Assembly: GCF_014201095.1 (NCBI RefSeq) | Contig: NZ_JACHDN010000001.1 | Span: 2,294,001-2,358,000 of the forward strand | Length of the DNA stretch: 64,000 bases | Origin: Cellulomonas hominis | GTDB lineage: Bacteria; Actinomycetota; Actinomycetes; Actinomycetales; Cellulomonadaceae | Direction: 5' to 3' | Position numbers and translations under genes: made by a program | Part shown: in pieces, positions 6,858 through 15,684 of the stretch | How positions within the stretch are numbered: position 1 is the stretch's first letter | Layout of the letters: the number at the start of each line of letters is the position of its first letter | The notes under the pieces: model-generated | The model's database searches: none | Told to the model about the DNA's origin: nothing | Seen by the model: only the letters and a program-made list of their open reading frames with translations

Positions 6858-8006
6858 ATGGATCGCCGCCGTCCGTCCGGCCCGGCCCCGCACCCCGCTC
6901 GGCCCCGCCGCACGGTCCCGGTGCTGGTCGCGGCCCTGCTCGCCACCCTGCTCGCCACCCTGCTCGCCGGCTGCGCCACCCCGGGCGGCAGCACCGGCGG
7001 GACCGCGGTGGCGGCGGCTGACCGGCCCGCGCTGAGCGCGGTGACGCCCGTGGACGACCCCCGGGCGTGGGAGGGCGAGCAGACCGCCGTCGCCGCCGCG
7101 ACCCCGGTGCAGCCCGTCGCCGAGGACCCCGAGCCGGCGCTGCCCGTGACGGTCACGGACGCGCAGGGCACCGAGGTCACCGTCACCGACACCAGCCGGA
7201 TCCTCGCGCTCGACCTCTACGGCTCGACCTCCCGGATCGTGTTCGAGCTCGGCCCCGGTGGCAGCGTCGTCGGCCGGGACTCGTCGTCCGACTTCCCCGA
7301 GATCGCCGACCTGCCGCTCGTCACCCAGAACGGCCACGACCTGAACGGCGAGGCGATCCTCGAGCTGGCGCCGACGCTGATCATCACCGACACGACGCTC
7401 GGGCCCTGGGACACCGTCCTGCAGATGCGCGACGCCGGCATCCCGGTGGTCGTCGTGGACGCGCACCGGGACCTCGGCACCGTCGGCGCGCTGATCGACG
7501 CGGTCGCGGCGGCGGTCGGGCTGCCCGACGCGGGTGCGGCGCTCGCGGAGCGCACCGCGGCGGAGATCGACGCCGTCACGGCCGAGATCGACCGGCTCGC
7601 GCCCGACGACCCGGCCGACCGCCTGCGGGTGGTGTTCCTGTACCTGCGGGGGCAGGCGGGCGTGTACTACCTGTTCGGCGAGGGCTCGGGGGCGGACGCG
7701 CTGATCGGCGCCCTCGGCGCGGTCGACGTGGCCGCGGAGATCGGCTGGCAGGGCATGCGGCCGATCACCGACGAGGGGCTCGTGGCCGCGCAGCCGGACC
7801 TGGTGCTCGTCATGACGAAGGGGCTCGAGTCCGTCGGCGGCGTGGACGCGCTGCTCGAGCAGCTCCCGGCGCTCGCGCAGACCCCGGCCGGCGAGCACCG
7901 GCGGGTCGTCGACATGGCCGACAGCCAGGTGCTGTCCTTCGGGCCGACGTCGGCGCAGACCCTCGACGCGCTGGCGCGGGCGTTCTACGCGCCGGACGCG
8001 TCGTGA
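6858..8006 (+). CDS. hmuT: Heme ABC transporter substrate-binding lipoprotein (HmuT-like)
   Basis: The 382-residue protein is a class III (FecB/HmuT) solute-binding lipoprotein. An Arg-rich N-terminus and hydrophobic stretch lead to the lipobox LLAGC with acylated Cys39. After a 60-residue linker the two-lobed domain begins at VTDAQGTEVTVTDTSRILALD. ELAPTLIITDTTLGPWD and DAGIPVVVVDAHRD are typical HmuT segments. It would receive heme at the cell surface and pass it to the permease. It starts at ATG 6858 with AGGAG 10 nt upstream, and its stop overlaps hmuU (GTGA). Upstream is an iron box. HtaA downstream supports heme over a siderophore. Confidence 0.88.
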   Translation: MDRRRPSGPAPHPARPRRTVPVLVAALLATLLATLLAGCATPGGSTGGTAVAAADRPALSAVTPVDDPRAWEGEQTAVAAATPVQPVAEDPEPALPVTVTDAQGTEVTVTDTSRILALDLYGSTSRIVFELGPGGSVVGRDSSSDFPEIADLPLVTQNGHDLNGEAILELAPTLIITDTTLGPWDTVLQMRDAGIPVVVVDAHRDLGTVGALIDAVAAAVGLPDAGAALAERTAAEIDAVTAEIDRLAPDDPADRLRVVFLYLRGQAGVYYLFGEGSGADALIGALGAVDVAAEIGWQGMRPITDEGLVAAQPDLVLVMTKGLESVGGVDALLEQLPALAQTPAGEHRRVVDMADSQVLSFGPTSAQTLDALARAFYAPDAS

Positions 8007-9124
8007 CCGCGCCGACCCGGACGGCCCCGGGCACCTCGCGCGCCGTCCCGCCCGCGCCCGGCGCCGCACCCGCGACGCTCCCGCGCGCCCGGCACCGCCG
8101 CGTCGTCCCGCTCGCGATCGGCCTCGTGCTCGCCCTGCTCGCCCTCGCCGTGGTCGCCGCCGGGACCGGGCAGCTGCGGGTGCCGCCGGCCGAGGTGCTC
8201 GGCTCGGTGCTGCACCGCCTCGGCATCGACGCCGGTCCGCTGCCCGCCCACCCGAACGGCGACGCCGCGCTGTGGACCATCCGGTTCCCGCGGGTGGCGA
8301 TGGCGGTGCTCGCCGGTGCCGCGCTCGCGACCGCCGGGGCCGTCATGCAGGGCGTGTTCGGCAACCCGCTGGCCGACCCCGGCGTCGTCGGGGTGTCGTC
8401 GGGCGCCGCTCTCGCGGCGTGCACCGGCATCGTGCTCGGCTGGACCTTCCTCGGCCCGTTCACCTCGGCCGCGCTCGCGTTCGGCGGCGGGCTCGTCACG
8501 ACGATGGCCGTCTACCTGCTGGCCCGGTCGGGCGGGCGGACCGAGGTCGTCACCCTGGTGCTCACCGGCGTGGCGGTCAACGCGGTCTGCGGCGCGGGGA
8601 TCGCGTTCCTCACCTTCCTCGCCGACACCCAGGCGCGCGAGCAGATCGTGTTCTGGCAGCTCGGCAGCCTGAACGGCACGCGGTGGGCGTACGTGGGCGT
8701 CGTCGCGCCGCTCGTCGCCGTGGGCGTCGCGGTCGCGCTGGTGGTGGCGCGCCGGCTGGACCTGCTCTCGCTCGGGGAGCGCGCCGCGCGGCACGTCGGT
8801 GTGGACGTCGAGCGGCTGCGCGTGGTCAGCATCGTCGCGGTCGCCCTGCTGACCGCGGCGGCGGTGGCGTTCTGCGGGATCATCGCGTTCGTCGGGCTCG
8901 TCGTGCCGCACCTGGTCCGGATGGTCGTCGGGCCCGGGCACCGGGTGCTCGTCCCGCTGAGCGCGCTCGGCGGTGCCGTGCTGCTGCTGGCCGCCGACCT
9001 GGTGGCCCGCACGGCCGTCGCCTACGCGGACCTGCCGATCGGCATGCTCACCGCGCTGGTCGGCGGGCCGTTCTTCTTCTGGCTGATCCGCCGCACCCGC
9101 CGCCAGGCCGGGGGCTGGGCGTGA
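8003..9124 (+). CDS. hmuU: Heme ABC transporter permease (HmuU/FecCD family)
   Basis: This 373-residue polytopic protein belongs to the FecCD/BtuC permease family of type II ABC importers. LATAGAVMQGVFGNPLADPGVVGVSSGAAL is the family hallmark around residues 107-140. LGERAARHVGVDVERLR is the coupling helix that touches the ATPase. GIIAFVGLVVPHLVRM and DLPIGMLTALVGGPFFFWLI form the end. It moves heme across the membrane. The GTG start overlaps the hmuT stop as GTGA and its own stop overlaps hmuV the same way, so all three are translationally coupled. Confidence 0.92.
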   Translation: MTAPTRTAPGTSRAVPPAPGAAPATLPRARHRRVVPLAIGLVLALLALAVVAAGTGQLRVPPAEVLGSVLHRLGIDAGPLPAHPNGDAALWTIRFPRVAMAVLAGAALATAGAVMQGVFGNPLADPGVVGVSSGAALAACTGIVLGWTFLGPFTSAALAFGGGLVTTMAVYLLARSGGRTEVVTLVLTGVAVNAVCGAGIAFLTFLADTQAREQIVFWQLGSLNGTRWAYVGVVAPLVAVGVAVALVVARRLDLLSLGERAARHVGVDVERLRVVSIVAVALLTAAAVAFCGIIAFVGLVVPHLVRMVVGPGHRVLVPLSALGGAVLLLAADLVARTAVAYADLPIGMLTALVGGPFFFWLIRRTRRQAGGWA

Positions 9125-9978
9125 GCCGCCGCGGGCGCACCGGGGGTCCGGAGACCCTCGGGCACCCGGCGGCGACCGCGCCCGCGCCGGGGCCGGCGAT
9201 CGCGCTGCGCGGGGCCGGCTACGACGTGGACGGGGTGACCCTGCTGGACGGCGTGGACCTCGACCTCGCCGCGGGCGAGCTGCTCGCGGTCGTCGGGCCG
9301 AACGGGGCCGGAAAGTCGACGCTGCTCGGCCTGCTCGCGGGCGACCTGCGCCCCACCCGCGGCACCGTCGCGTACGGCGGGGTGCCCGCCGCGGACCTCC
9401 CGGTGGCGGCGCTCGCCCGGCGCCGCGCGGTGCTGCTCCAGGAGCACCGGCTGAGCTTCCCCTTCTCCGTGGTCGACGTCGTGCGGATGGGCCGGGCGCC
9501 GTGGCGCGGGACCGACGCCGACGACGCCGACGACGCCGTGGTGGCCGGTGCCCTGGCCGCCGGCGACGTCCGGCACCTGGCCGACCGCCGGTTCCCCACG
9601 CTGTCCGGCGGGGAGAAGGCCCGCACCGCGTACGCCCGCGCCCGCGCCCAGGACACGCCCGTCCTGCTGCTCGACGAGCCCACGGCCGCCCTGGACCTCC
9701 GGCACCAGGAGATGGTGCTCGCCCAGGCGCGCCACCTCGCCCGCGCCGGGAACGCCGTCGTCGCCGTGCTGCACGACCTCAGCCTCGCCGCCGCCTACGC
9801 CGACCGCGTCCTGCTGCTCGGCGGCGGCCGGGTCCGCGCGGCGGGGACGCCCGCCGACGTGCTCCGCCCCGACCTGCTGGGCGAGGTGTACCGGCACCGC
9901 GTGGAGGTGCTCGTGCACCCGCGCACAGGCGACCTGATCGTCCTGCCCGACCGCACCACCCCGGAGGAAGCCCGATGA
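9121..9978 (+). CDS. hmuV: Heme ABC transporter ATP-binding protein (HmuV-like)
   Basis: The 285-residue ATPase energises heme import. Walker A is GPNGAGKST near residues 60-68. The ABC signature is LSGGEKAR, slightly off the usual LSGGQ/E-QQR. Walker B is VLLLDEPTAALD and the switch His is in VLHDLSLAA. An acidic Asp-Asp-Ala repeat sits before the signature. HmuV-type proteins carry the FPFSVVDVVRMGR Q-loop region seen here after LLQEHR. The gene starts at the GTG overlapping the hmuU stop, and its own end overlaps the next ATG as ATGA. Confidence 0.93.
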   Translation: MSRRGRTGGPETLGHPAATAPAPGPAIALRGAGYDVDGVTLLDGVDLDLAAGELLAVVGPNGAGKSTLLGLLAGDLRPTRGTVAYGGVPAADLPVAALARRRAVLLQEHRLSFPFSVVDVVRMGRAPWRGTDADDADDAVVAGALAAGDVRHLADRRFPTLSGGEKARTAYARARAQDTPVLLLDEPTAALDLRHQEMVLAQARHLARAGNAVVAVLHDLSLAAAYADRVLLLGGGRVRAAGTPADVLRPDLLGEVYRHRVEVLVHPRTGDLIVLPDRTTPEEAR

Positions 9979-10799
9979 CCCCGACCCGCCCCCTGCACCG
10001 GGTGCTCGCCGCCGGAGCGCTGGCGCTGGCCACCGGGCTCGCGCCCGCCGCGCCCGCCGCGGCCGCGACCGCCGGCCCGCAGGTCGTCGTGACCGGGGAG
10101 GGCGGCCAGGCCGTCGCCGCTCCGGACGCCGCCACCGTCGTCCAGCTCGCCGGCACCGGGTTCCAGCCGGTCGCCGGCGGCTTCGGCGGCATCTACGTGC
10201 TGTTCGGGTGGGTGGACGAGGCGGCGGGGGACGGCTGGCGGCCCAGCGCGGGCGGCGCGTCCGGCGTCCAGTACCGGTACGCCGTCGACGAGCAGAGCCA
10301 GGAGAACGCCGGCTACCAGCGGTTCGTCGCGTTCCCCGGGGGCAGCACGGCCGTGGAGGCGAACGGCGGCGAGGTCGCGGCGGACGGCACCTGGGCGACC
10401 GAGCTGACGATCCCGGGTGCCACGCTCACGGCGCTCGGCCCCGACGGGGGCACGGTCGAGGTGGACTGCCGGCAGGTCACCTGCGGCGTGATCACCATCG
10501 GCGCGCACGGGGTGGCGAACGCGAACAACGAGAGCTTCACGCCGGTGACCTTCGCGTCGGAGGCGGAGCCCGAGCCGGAGCCGGTGGCCGCGACCGACGA
10601 GCCGTCCGCCGCGCCGGCCGACGCCACCGCCACGCCCGTGGCCGCCCCCGCCGAGCCGGAGGACGCCGGGACGTCGGGGATGCCGGCGGTCTGGGTGGCG
10701 TTCACCGCCGTCGGCGTGCTCGCCGCGGGGACCACCGCGGTCGTCGCCGTGCGCCGGCAGCGCGCCGCGGAGGCGGGCGCGACCGACCAGCAGGACTGA
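9975..10799 (+). CDS. Secreted, membrane-anchored companion of the heme uptake locus
   Basis: The 274-residue protein has a Sec signal peptide (residues 1-32, AAPAAAA before the cut). An Ig-like extracellular domain follows: VQLAGTGFQPVAGGFGGIYVLFGWV, then a Trp/Tyr-rich section, with a disulphide candidate CRQVTCG around residues 163-169. A Pro/Ala/Glu-rich wall-spanning linker, one TM helix (about 238-258) and an Arg tail complete it. The Ig-like part is similar to the segment between heme domains 1 and 2 of the neighbouring HtaA protein (GTGF/GENY, YVxxGW, WRPS). It probably helps relay or display heme at the surface. The ATG overlaps the hmuV stop. No exact family is recognised. Confidence 0.75.
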   Translation: MTPTRPLHRVLAAGALALATGLAPAAPAAAATAGPQVVVTGEGGQAVAAPDAATVVQLAGTGFQPVAGGFGGIYVLFGWVDEAAGDGWRPSAGGASGVQYRYAVDEQSQENAGYQRFVAFPGGSTAVEANGGEVAADGTWATELTIPGATLTALGPDGGTVEVDCRQVTCGVITIGAHGVANANNESFTPVTFASEAEPEPEPVAATDEPSAAPADATATPVAAPAEPEDAGTSGMPAVWVAFTAVGVLAAGTTAVVAVRRQRAAEAGATDQQD

Positions 10800-10872
10800 C
10801 AGGGGAGGACCGCGACCCACCCCGGGTCGCGGCCCGTCGGATGCCCGGGATGCCGGGACGGAGAGGGAGACG

Positions 10873-13602
10873 ATGCACCGAGGTACGAGGAGCCGCGCCT
10901 GGCGCGCGGTCGCCGGCGCGCTGGTCGCGCTGGTCGTCGGGGCGGGCACGGCGCTCGCGGGAGGGGTGGCGGCCGTCGCGGACGACACCGCCGCGGCCGG
11001 GGGGCCCACCTGCGTGGGGGTCACCGGCGGCACGCTCGACTGGGGCGTGAAGGCGTCGTTCCGGTCGTACGTCGGCGGCCCGTTCGCCGGCGGGACCATC
11101 ACCGCGACGGACGTCGCGGGCAGCGGCCCGTGGACCTGGTCCGGCGGGACAGGCACGGTCGGCGAGGACGGGCTCGCGACCGCCGCGTGGGACGCCGGCA
11201 GCGTCCACTTCCTCGCGCACGAGGGCGCGCTCGACCTCACGTTCTCGCGTCCCGAGATCCAGGTCACCGGCGCCACGACCGGCACGCTCACCACGACGGT
11301 GGCGACGGCCCCCGACTCCGCGCGCGTCGTCCTGGCGACCCTCGACCTCGCGGGCGGCACGTCCGGTGGCGACGCCTCGACGGTCGCGTGGTCCGGCGTC
11401 CCCGCGACGCTGACCGCCGAGGGCGCCACGGCGTTCGCGGGCTTCTACCCCGCGGGCACCGTGCTCGACCCGGTGACCTTCACGCTCCCCGCCGGCGCGG
11501 CGCTCGAGGGCTGCGGCTCGACCGACCCGGTCGACCCGGTCGACCCCGTGGACCCCGTGGACCCGGTGGACCCCGTGGACCCGGTGGACCCCGAGCCCGC
11601 CGCGACGCGGCTCTCGGTGTCCGCCACGGAGGGCCTCGACCCCGCGGGCGCGACGATCACCGTGACCGGCGAGAACTACGACACCTCGGCGATGGGCGCT
11701 TACCCGGGCACGACCACCCGTCCCGCGGGCGTCTACGTGCAGGTCGGCTGGCTCGCGGAGCAGTGGCGCCCGTCGCAGGGCGCCTCGAGCTCGGCCCGCA
11801 CGAACGCGTACAACCAGTGGGTCCAGTCCGCGAACGAGGGCAACGGCTACCTGCGGTGGACCGAGAACGGTGACGGCACCGCCGACTTCACCTGGACCGT
11901 GACGATCGACAAGTCGAGCCTCGACGCGAAGGCGCTCCCGGGCGGCACCCTCGCGGTGTTCACCCTCGGCGCCGCGGGCGCCGTGCAGCCGGGCAACGAG
12001 CAGGCGGTCGCGATCGCGTTCGCGGCGACCGGCGGCGAGACCGGCGGCGGCGAGACCGGTGGCGGCGAGACCGGTGGCGGCGAGACCTCGCAGCCCGGGT
12101 GCGTGGCCGTCTCCGGCGCGACGTTCTCCTGGGGCGTGCGCGAGTCGTTCCGCACCTACATCACCAGCCCGGTCGCGCACGGCTCGGTGACGACCACCGG
12201 CGTGACCGGCACCGGCCCCTGGACCTGGTCCGCGGGCACGGGCGTGGTGGGCGCCGACGGCCTGGCGACCGCCGGGTGGGCCGGCGCCGTCCGGTTCACC
12301 GGCCACGACGGCGAGCTGGACCTCACGTTCGCCGACCCGCGCGTCGAGGTCACCGGCGCCACGACGGCCACGCTCAGCACGGTGGTCACCTCCCCGGCGG
12401 GCTCGTCGCGCGTCGCGCTGGCCACGCTCGACCTCGCGGGCGGCACGTCGACGTCGGACGGCTCCCGCATCGCCTGGTCCGCCGTGCCGGCCACGCTGAC
12501 CGCCGCGGGCAGCACCGCGTTCGCGGGCTTCTACCCGGCGGGAGCCCCGCTCGACCCGGTGACGTTCACGCTGCCGCTGGGCGCGGCCGCGGAATGCGGC
12601 ACGCCGACGACGCCGACCACCCCGACGCTCCCGGGCACCGGGGGCGGCACCGGCGGCGGCACGGACCCGGCCCCGGTGCGCGAGCTCCAGGGCACGTCGG
12701 GCTCCGGCTCGGTGGTCGCCGGCGGCGAGCTGACCCTCACGGCGAACGGCTTCGGCGCGCACGAGGGCGGCATCCGGCTGGAGCTGCACTCCGACCCGGT
12801 CCTGCTCGCGAGCAACCTGACCGCGGACGCGTCCGGGACGGTGGCGGTCACCTTCGCCATCCCGGCGGCCACCCCGGCCGGCGCGCACACCCTGGTGCTC
12901 ATCGGGGCCGGTCAGACGCTGGAGTTCCCGATCACGGTGACCGCCGCGCAGCCCACGTGCGTCGCGCGCGCGGTGGACGGCGCCACGTTCACGTGGGGCG
13001 TGCGGGAGTCGTTCCGCACCTACGTGACCGGGCCGGTCGCGAACGGCTCGGTCTCCGCCTCCGGCGTCTCGGGCTCCGGCCCGTGGACCTGGTCCGGCGG
13101 CACCGGCCGGTTCAACGCCGCGTCCTCGCTCGGCGCGACCCGCTGGTCGGGCGGCGTGCACTTCACGGGGCACGCCGGCGCGCTCGACCTGACGTTCTCC
13201 GACCCGCAGGTCCGCGTGACGAGCGCGTCCTCGGCGACGCTCACCCTGACGGTCTCCGGCCCGTCGGGCTCGTCGCGCGTGGCGCTGGCGACGCTCGACC
13301 TGGGCGCGGGCACGTCGTCGTCGAACGCGTCCCGGGCCGCCTGGTCCGGCGTGCCGGCCACGCTGACGGCCGCGGGCGCCACCGTGTTCGAGGGCTTCTA
13401 CCAGGCCGGCGCGGCGCTCGACCCGGTGTCGTTCACCCTCCCGCTGGGCGCGGAGGTCGCGTGCGACGCCGCGTCGGGCGACCTGGCGGCCACCGGCGTC
13501 GACCCGGCGGACGCGGCCGGGTTCGCCGCCGCGCTGCTGCTGTTCGGCGCGGTCCTGACGGTGGCGGTCCGCCGCCGCCGCCCGGTCCGGGACCTGGCCT
13601 GA
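10873..13602 (+). CDS. htaA: HtaA-type heme-binding surface protein with three HtaA domains and LAXTG sorting signal
   Basis: The 909-residue protein has a signal peptide (about 1-37) and three HtaA (CR) domains at about residues 47-210, 407-575 and 695-860. Each carries the heme-ligand pair known from corynebacterial HtaA. The axial Tyr lies in FRS/TYV/I (Tyr66, Tyr429, Tyr717) and the supporting His in xxGHxGxLDLTF-like motifs (His116, His478, His767), with a constant 49-50 residue gap. Between them are a (DPV)7 spacer, an Ig-like domain, a (GGGET)n spacer and a second Ig-like domain. The C-terminus has LAATG (871-875), a hydrophobic stretch and an Arg tail, fitting a class E sortase substrate. 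It would capture heme and pass it to HmuT. Confidence 0.93.
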   Translation: MHRGTRSRAWRAVAGALVALVVGAGTALAGGVAAVADDTAAAGGPTCVGVTGGTLDWGVKASFRSYVGGPFAGGTITATDVAGSGPWTWSGGTGTVGEDGLATAAWDAGSVHFLAHEGALDLTFSRPEIQVTGATTGTLTTTVATAPDSARVVLATLDLAGGTSGGDASTVAWSGVPATLTAEGATAFAGFYPAGTVLDPVTFTLPAGAALEGCGSTDPVDPVDPVDPVDPVDPVDPVDPEPAATRLSVSATEGLDPAGATITVTGENYDTSAMGAYPGTTTRPAGVYVQVGWLAEQWRPSQGASSSARTNAYNQWVQSANEGNGYLRWTENGDGTADFTWTVTIDKSSLDAKALPGGTLAVFTLGAAGAVQPGNEQAVAIAFAATGGETGGGETGGGETGGGETSQPGCVAVSGATFSWGVRESFRTYITSPVAHGSVTTTGVTGTGPWTWSAGTGVVGADGLATAGWAGAVRFTGHDGELDLTFADPRVEVTGATTATLSTVVTSPAGSSRVALATLDLAGGTSTSDGSRIAWSAVPATLTAAGSTAFAGFYPAGAPLDPVTFTLPLGAAAECGTPTTPTTPTLPGTGGGTGGGTDPAPVRELQGTSGSGSVVAGGELTLTANGFGAHEGGIRLELHSDPVLLASNLTADASGTVAVTFAIPAATPAGAHTLVLIGAGQTLEFPITVTAAQPTCVARAVDGATFTWGVRESFRTYVTGPVANGSVSASGVSGSGPWTWSGGTGRFNAASSLGATRWSGGVHFTGHAGALDLTFSDPQVRVTSASSATLTLTVSGPSGSSRVALATLDLGAGTSSSNASRAAWSGVPATLTAAGATVFEGFYQAGAALDPVSFTLPLGAEVACDAASGDLAATGVDPADAAGFAAALLLFGAVLTVAVRRRRPVRDLA
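11524..11586 (+). repeat. (DPV)7 tandem repeat inside htaA
   Basis: Seven 9-bp units alternating GACCCGGTS and GACCCCGTG encode Asp-Pro-Val repeats, an extended spacer between heme domain 1 and the Ig-like domain. Copy number is likely to vary between strains. Confidence 0.9.
12031..12087 (+). repeat. (GGGET)4 tandem repeat inside htaA
   Basis: Four 12-15 bp units encode Gly-rich GGET/GGGET repeats. They form a flexible, acidic linker before heme domain 2. Confidence 0.88.
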
Positions 13603-13605
13603 CCC

Positions 13606-13674
13606 GCGCGGGCGGCCGGTGACGGCCGCCCGCGCACGCGGGACCGCCGCGGGACGACCCCGCGGCGGTCCCGC
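13606..13674 (+). terminator. Double hairpin terminator after htaA
   Basis: The first hairpin has a 12-bp perfect stem (13606-13617 with 13624-13635). The second has a 16-bp perfect stem (13638-13653 with 13659-13674) and a 5-nt loop. They follow the htaA stop directly. There is no T-tract. They probably terminate or strongly attenuate the heme operon before the ABC pair. Confidence 0.75.
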
Positions 13675-13758
13675 ACGGGCGTGTCGCGCCGGCGGTCCGC
13701 ACGTGGCACCGTGTCCGGCGCGCCCCTTCCCCTCCCTCCTCGGCAAGGACGACCCCGC

Positions 13759-15684
13759 ATGACCTCCCCCCGACCCTCCGGTCCCGCCCCCGCCGCCGGC
13801 CACCCCGGCGCGCGACCGGCGGCGCACCCCGGCGGGCGCCCGGGCGCGCACCCCGGAGCGCACCCCGGAGCCCATCCCGGGCGGCCCGGCTCCGGCCCCG
13901 CCCCCGAGCGCGCGCCCGGCGCCCCGGCCACGCCGCCCACGCCGCGCGCCGTCGTCCTCGTGCCCGCGGTCCTCACCTGGGTGGTCGCCGCGGCCACCAC
14001 CGCCGCCTACCTGGCGCTCGGCGCCGTCCTGGACGCCGCGCGGGACGGGGCGGGCGTGCCGGGCGGGGCGGTCGCGGTGCTCGTCGGCGCGGTCGTCGTG
14101 CTGGCCGTCGCCGCGTTCACCGGCCCGCGGGTCAGCCTCGGCGCGGTCGGCCCGCGCGAGGCGGAGCGCCGCGACGTGCTGCTCGAGCAGGTCTTCCGGC
14201 TCGGAGTCGCGTTCCGCACGCAGGAGCGGTCCGGCCGGTTCGTGTCGACCGCCACCGACGGGGTCGAGCGCGCGGCGTCCTACGAGACCACCTTCCGGTT
14301 CCCGATCATCGCGTCGATGACCGTCCCGGTCGTCGCGCTCGTCGCGCTGGGCGCGGCCGTCGACTGGGTCGTCGCCGGCTGGCTCGCACTCGCGCTGCCC
14401 GCGATCCCGCTGCTGGTCGGCGGGTTCCAGCGCGCGTTCCGGGGCGTCTCGCTGCAGTACCGGATGACGTCCCGGCGGTTCGCCGCGCAGTTCCTCGACG
14501 CCATCCAGGGCCTGCCGACGTCCACGGCCTTCACCCGCGCCGCCGCGAAGGGGGCCGAGCTCGCGCGCTCGGCGGAGCAGCTGCGCCGGATGGTCATGCG
14601 CCTGCTCGCGCGCAACCAGCTGGTGCTGCTCGTCATCGACGCGTCGTTCTCGCTCGCGATGGTCACGGCCGCGGCCGGCCTGGCGATGCTGCGGCTGCGG
14701 GACGGAGCGATCACCCCGGGCCAGGCCGTCGCCGTGGTGCTGGTGTCGACCGTGCTGCTCGAGCCGCTCGACCGCGTCGGGCAGTTCTTCTACGTCGGCA
14801 TGGGCGGGCGCGCCGCCGTCCGCGAGATCGAGGGCGTCCTGGACCAGCCGCCGGTCGCCGCCGACGCCCCCGGCGTGCGCGCCCCGGCCACCAGCACGCT
14901 CGCCGGCCCGCGGGGGACCGGGCAGGAGGCGCTGGCGCTCGACCACGTCTCGTTCGCGTACCCGGGCGGCCGCCCGGTCCTGGACGACGTCTCGTTCACG
15001 GTGCCGCGCGGCGGCCGGGTCGCGCTGATCGGGCCGTCCGGCTCGGGCAAGAGCACCGTCGCGGCGCTGCTCCAGGCGCACCTGCGGCCCGGCTCCGGCA
15101 CGGTCCGGGTCGGTGGCCACGACGCCACCGAGGTCCCCGTGGCCTGGGTCCGGGCGCAGACCGCCGTCGTCGCGCAGTCGACCTACCTGTTCACCGGCAC
15201 GCTGGCCGACAACCTGCGCCTCGCCGCGCCCGACGCGGACGACGACCTGCTCTGGCACGCCCTCGAGCAGGCCAACCTCGCCGACGACGTGCTGTCGTTC
15301 CCGGACCGGCTGGCCACCCGGGTCGGCGAGCGCGGCCTGTCGCTGTCGGGCGGGCAGGCGCAGCGGGTCGCCGTGGCCCGTGCGCTGCTCAAGGACGCCC
15401 CGGTCCTCCTGCTCGACGAGCCCACCAGCCAGGTCGACGCGGCCTCCGAGGCCGCGCTGGTCGAGGCGCTCGACCGCGCCGGCGACGGCCGCACCGTCGT
15501 GCTGGTCGCGCACCGGCTCAGCACCGTGCGCGGTGCCGACGAGGTCCTCGTCCTCGCGGAGGGCCGCATCGTCGAGCAGGGCCCGCCCGACCGGCTCGGC
15601 AGCATCGACTCCTACTACGCCCGCGCGCTCGACCTGTCCGGCCTCGCCGGCGCGCCGCTCGCCGCGCCGGAGGTGACCCGGTGA
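13759..15684 (+). CDS. ABC half-transporter (fused permease-ATPase), first of a pair
   Basis: The 641-residue protein fuses a six-helix type IV (exporter-fold) transmembrane domain to an ATPase. The first about 60 residues are a cytoplasmic Ala/Pro/His-rich stretch with HPGA repeats that could bind metal or heme. The ATPase has Walker A GPSGSGKST, LSLSGGQAQRVAVARALL as signature and VLLLDEPTSQVD, where the usual Asp-Glu-Ala/Pro is kept. The start at ATG 13759 has AAGGAC 9 nt upstream. The stop overlaps the partner as GTGA, so it should heterodimerise with it. Its place after HtaA suggests heme or siderophore traffic, either import as in mycobacterial IrtAB or export. Cysteine/glutathione export (CydDC) is an alternative. 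Confidence 0.85.
   Translation: MTSPRPSGPAPAAGHPGARPAAHPGGRPGAHPGAHPGAHPGRPGSGPAPERAPGAPATPPTPRAVVLVPAVLTWVVAAATTAAYLALGAVLDAARDGAGVPGGAVAVLVGAVVVLAVAAFTGPRVSLGAVGPREAERRDVLLEQVFRLGVAFRTQERSGRFVSTATDGVERAASYETTFRFPIIASMTVPVVALVALGAAVDWVVAGWLALALPAIPLLVGGFQRAFRGVSLQYRMTSRRFAAQFLDAIQGLPTSTAFTRAAAKGAELARSAEQLRRMVMRLLARNQLVLLVIDASFSLAMVTAAAGLAMLRLRDGAITPGQAVAVVLVSTVLLEPLDRVGQFFYVGMGGRAAVREIEGVLDQPPVAADAPGVRAPATSTLAGPRGTGQEALALDHVSFAYPGGRPVLDDVSFTVPRGGRVALIGPSGSGKSTVAALLQAHLRPGSGTVRVGGHDATEVPVAWVRAQTAVVAQSTYLFTGTLADNLRLAAPDADDDLLWHALEQANLADDVLSFPDRLATRVGERGLSLSGGQAQRVAVARALLKDAPVLLLDEPTSQVDAASEAALVEALDRAGDGRTVVLVAHRLSTVRGADEVLVLAEGRIVEQGPPDRLGSIDSYYARALDLSGLAGAPLAAPEVTR

Noticed and set aside
11524..12087. 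Regular repeats resembling a small CRISPR or minisatellite array
   Set aside because: The units are multiples of three bases, contiguous, in frame, and encode DPV and GGGET spacers; there are no unique spacers.
10702..15513. A 1603-codon open frame on the minus strand opposite htaA and the ABC gene
   Set aside because: It is Arg/Gly/His-rich without domains and lies antisense to genes with clear family motifs. Long shadow frames are expected when third positions are nearly all G or C.
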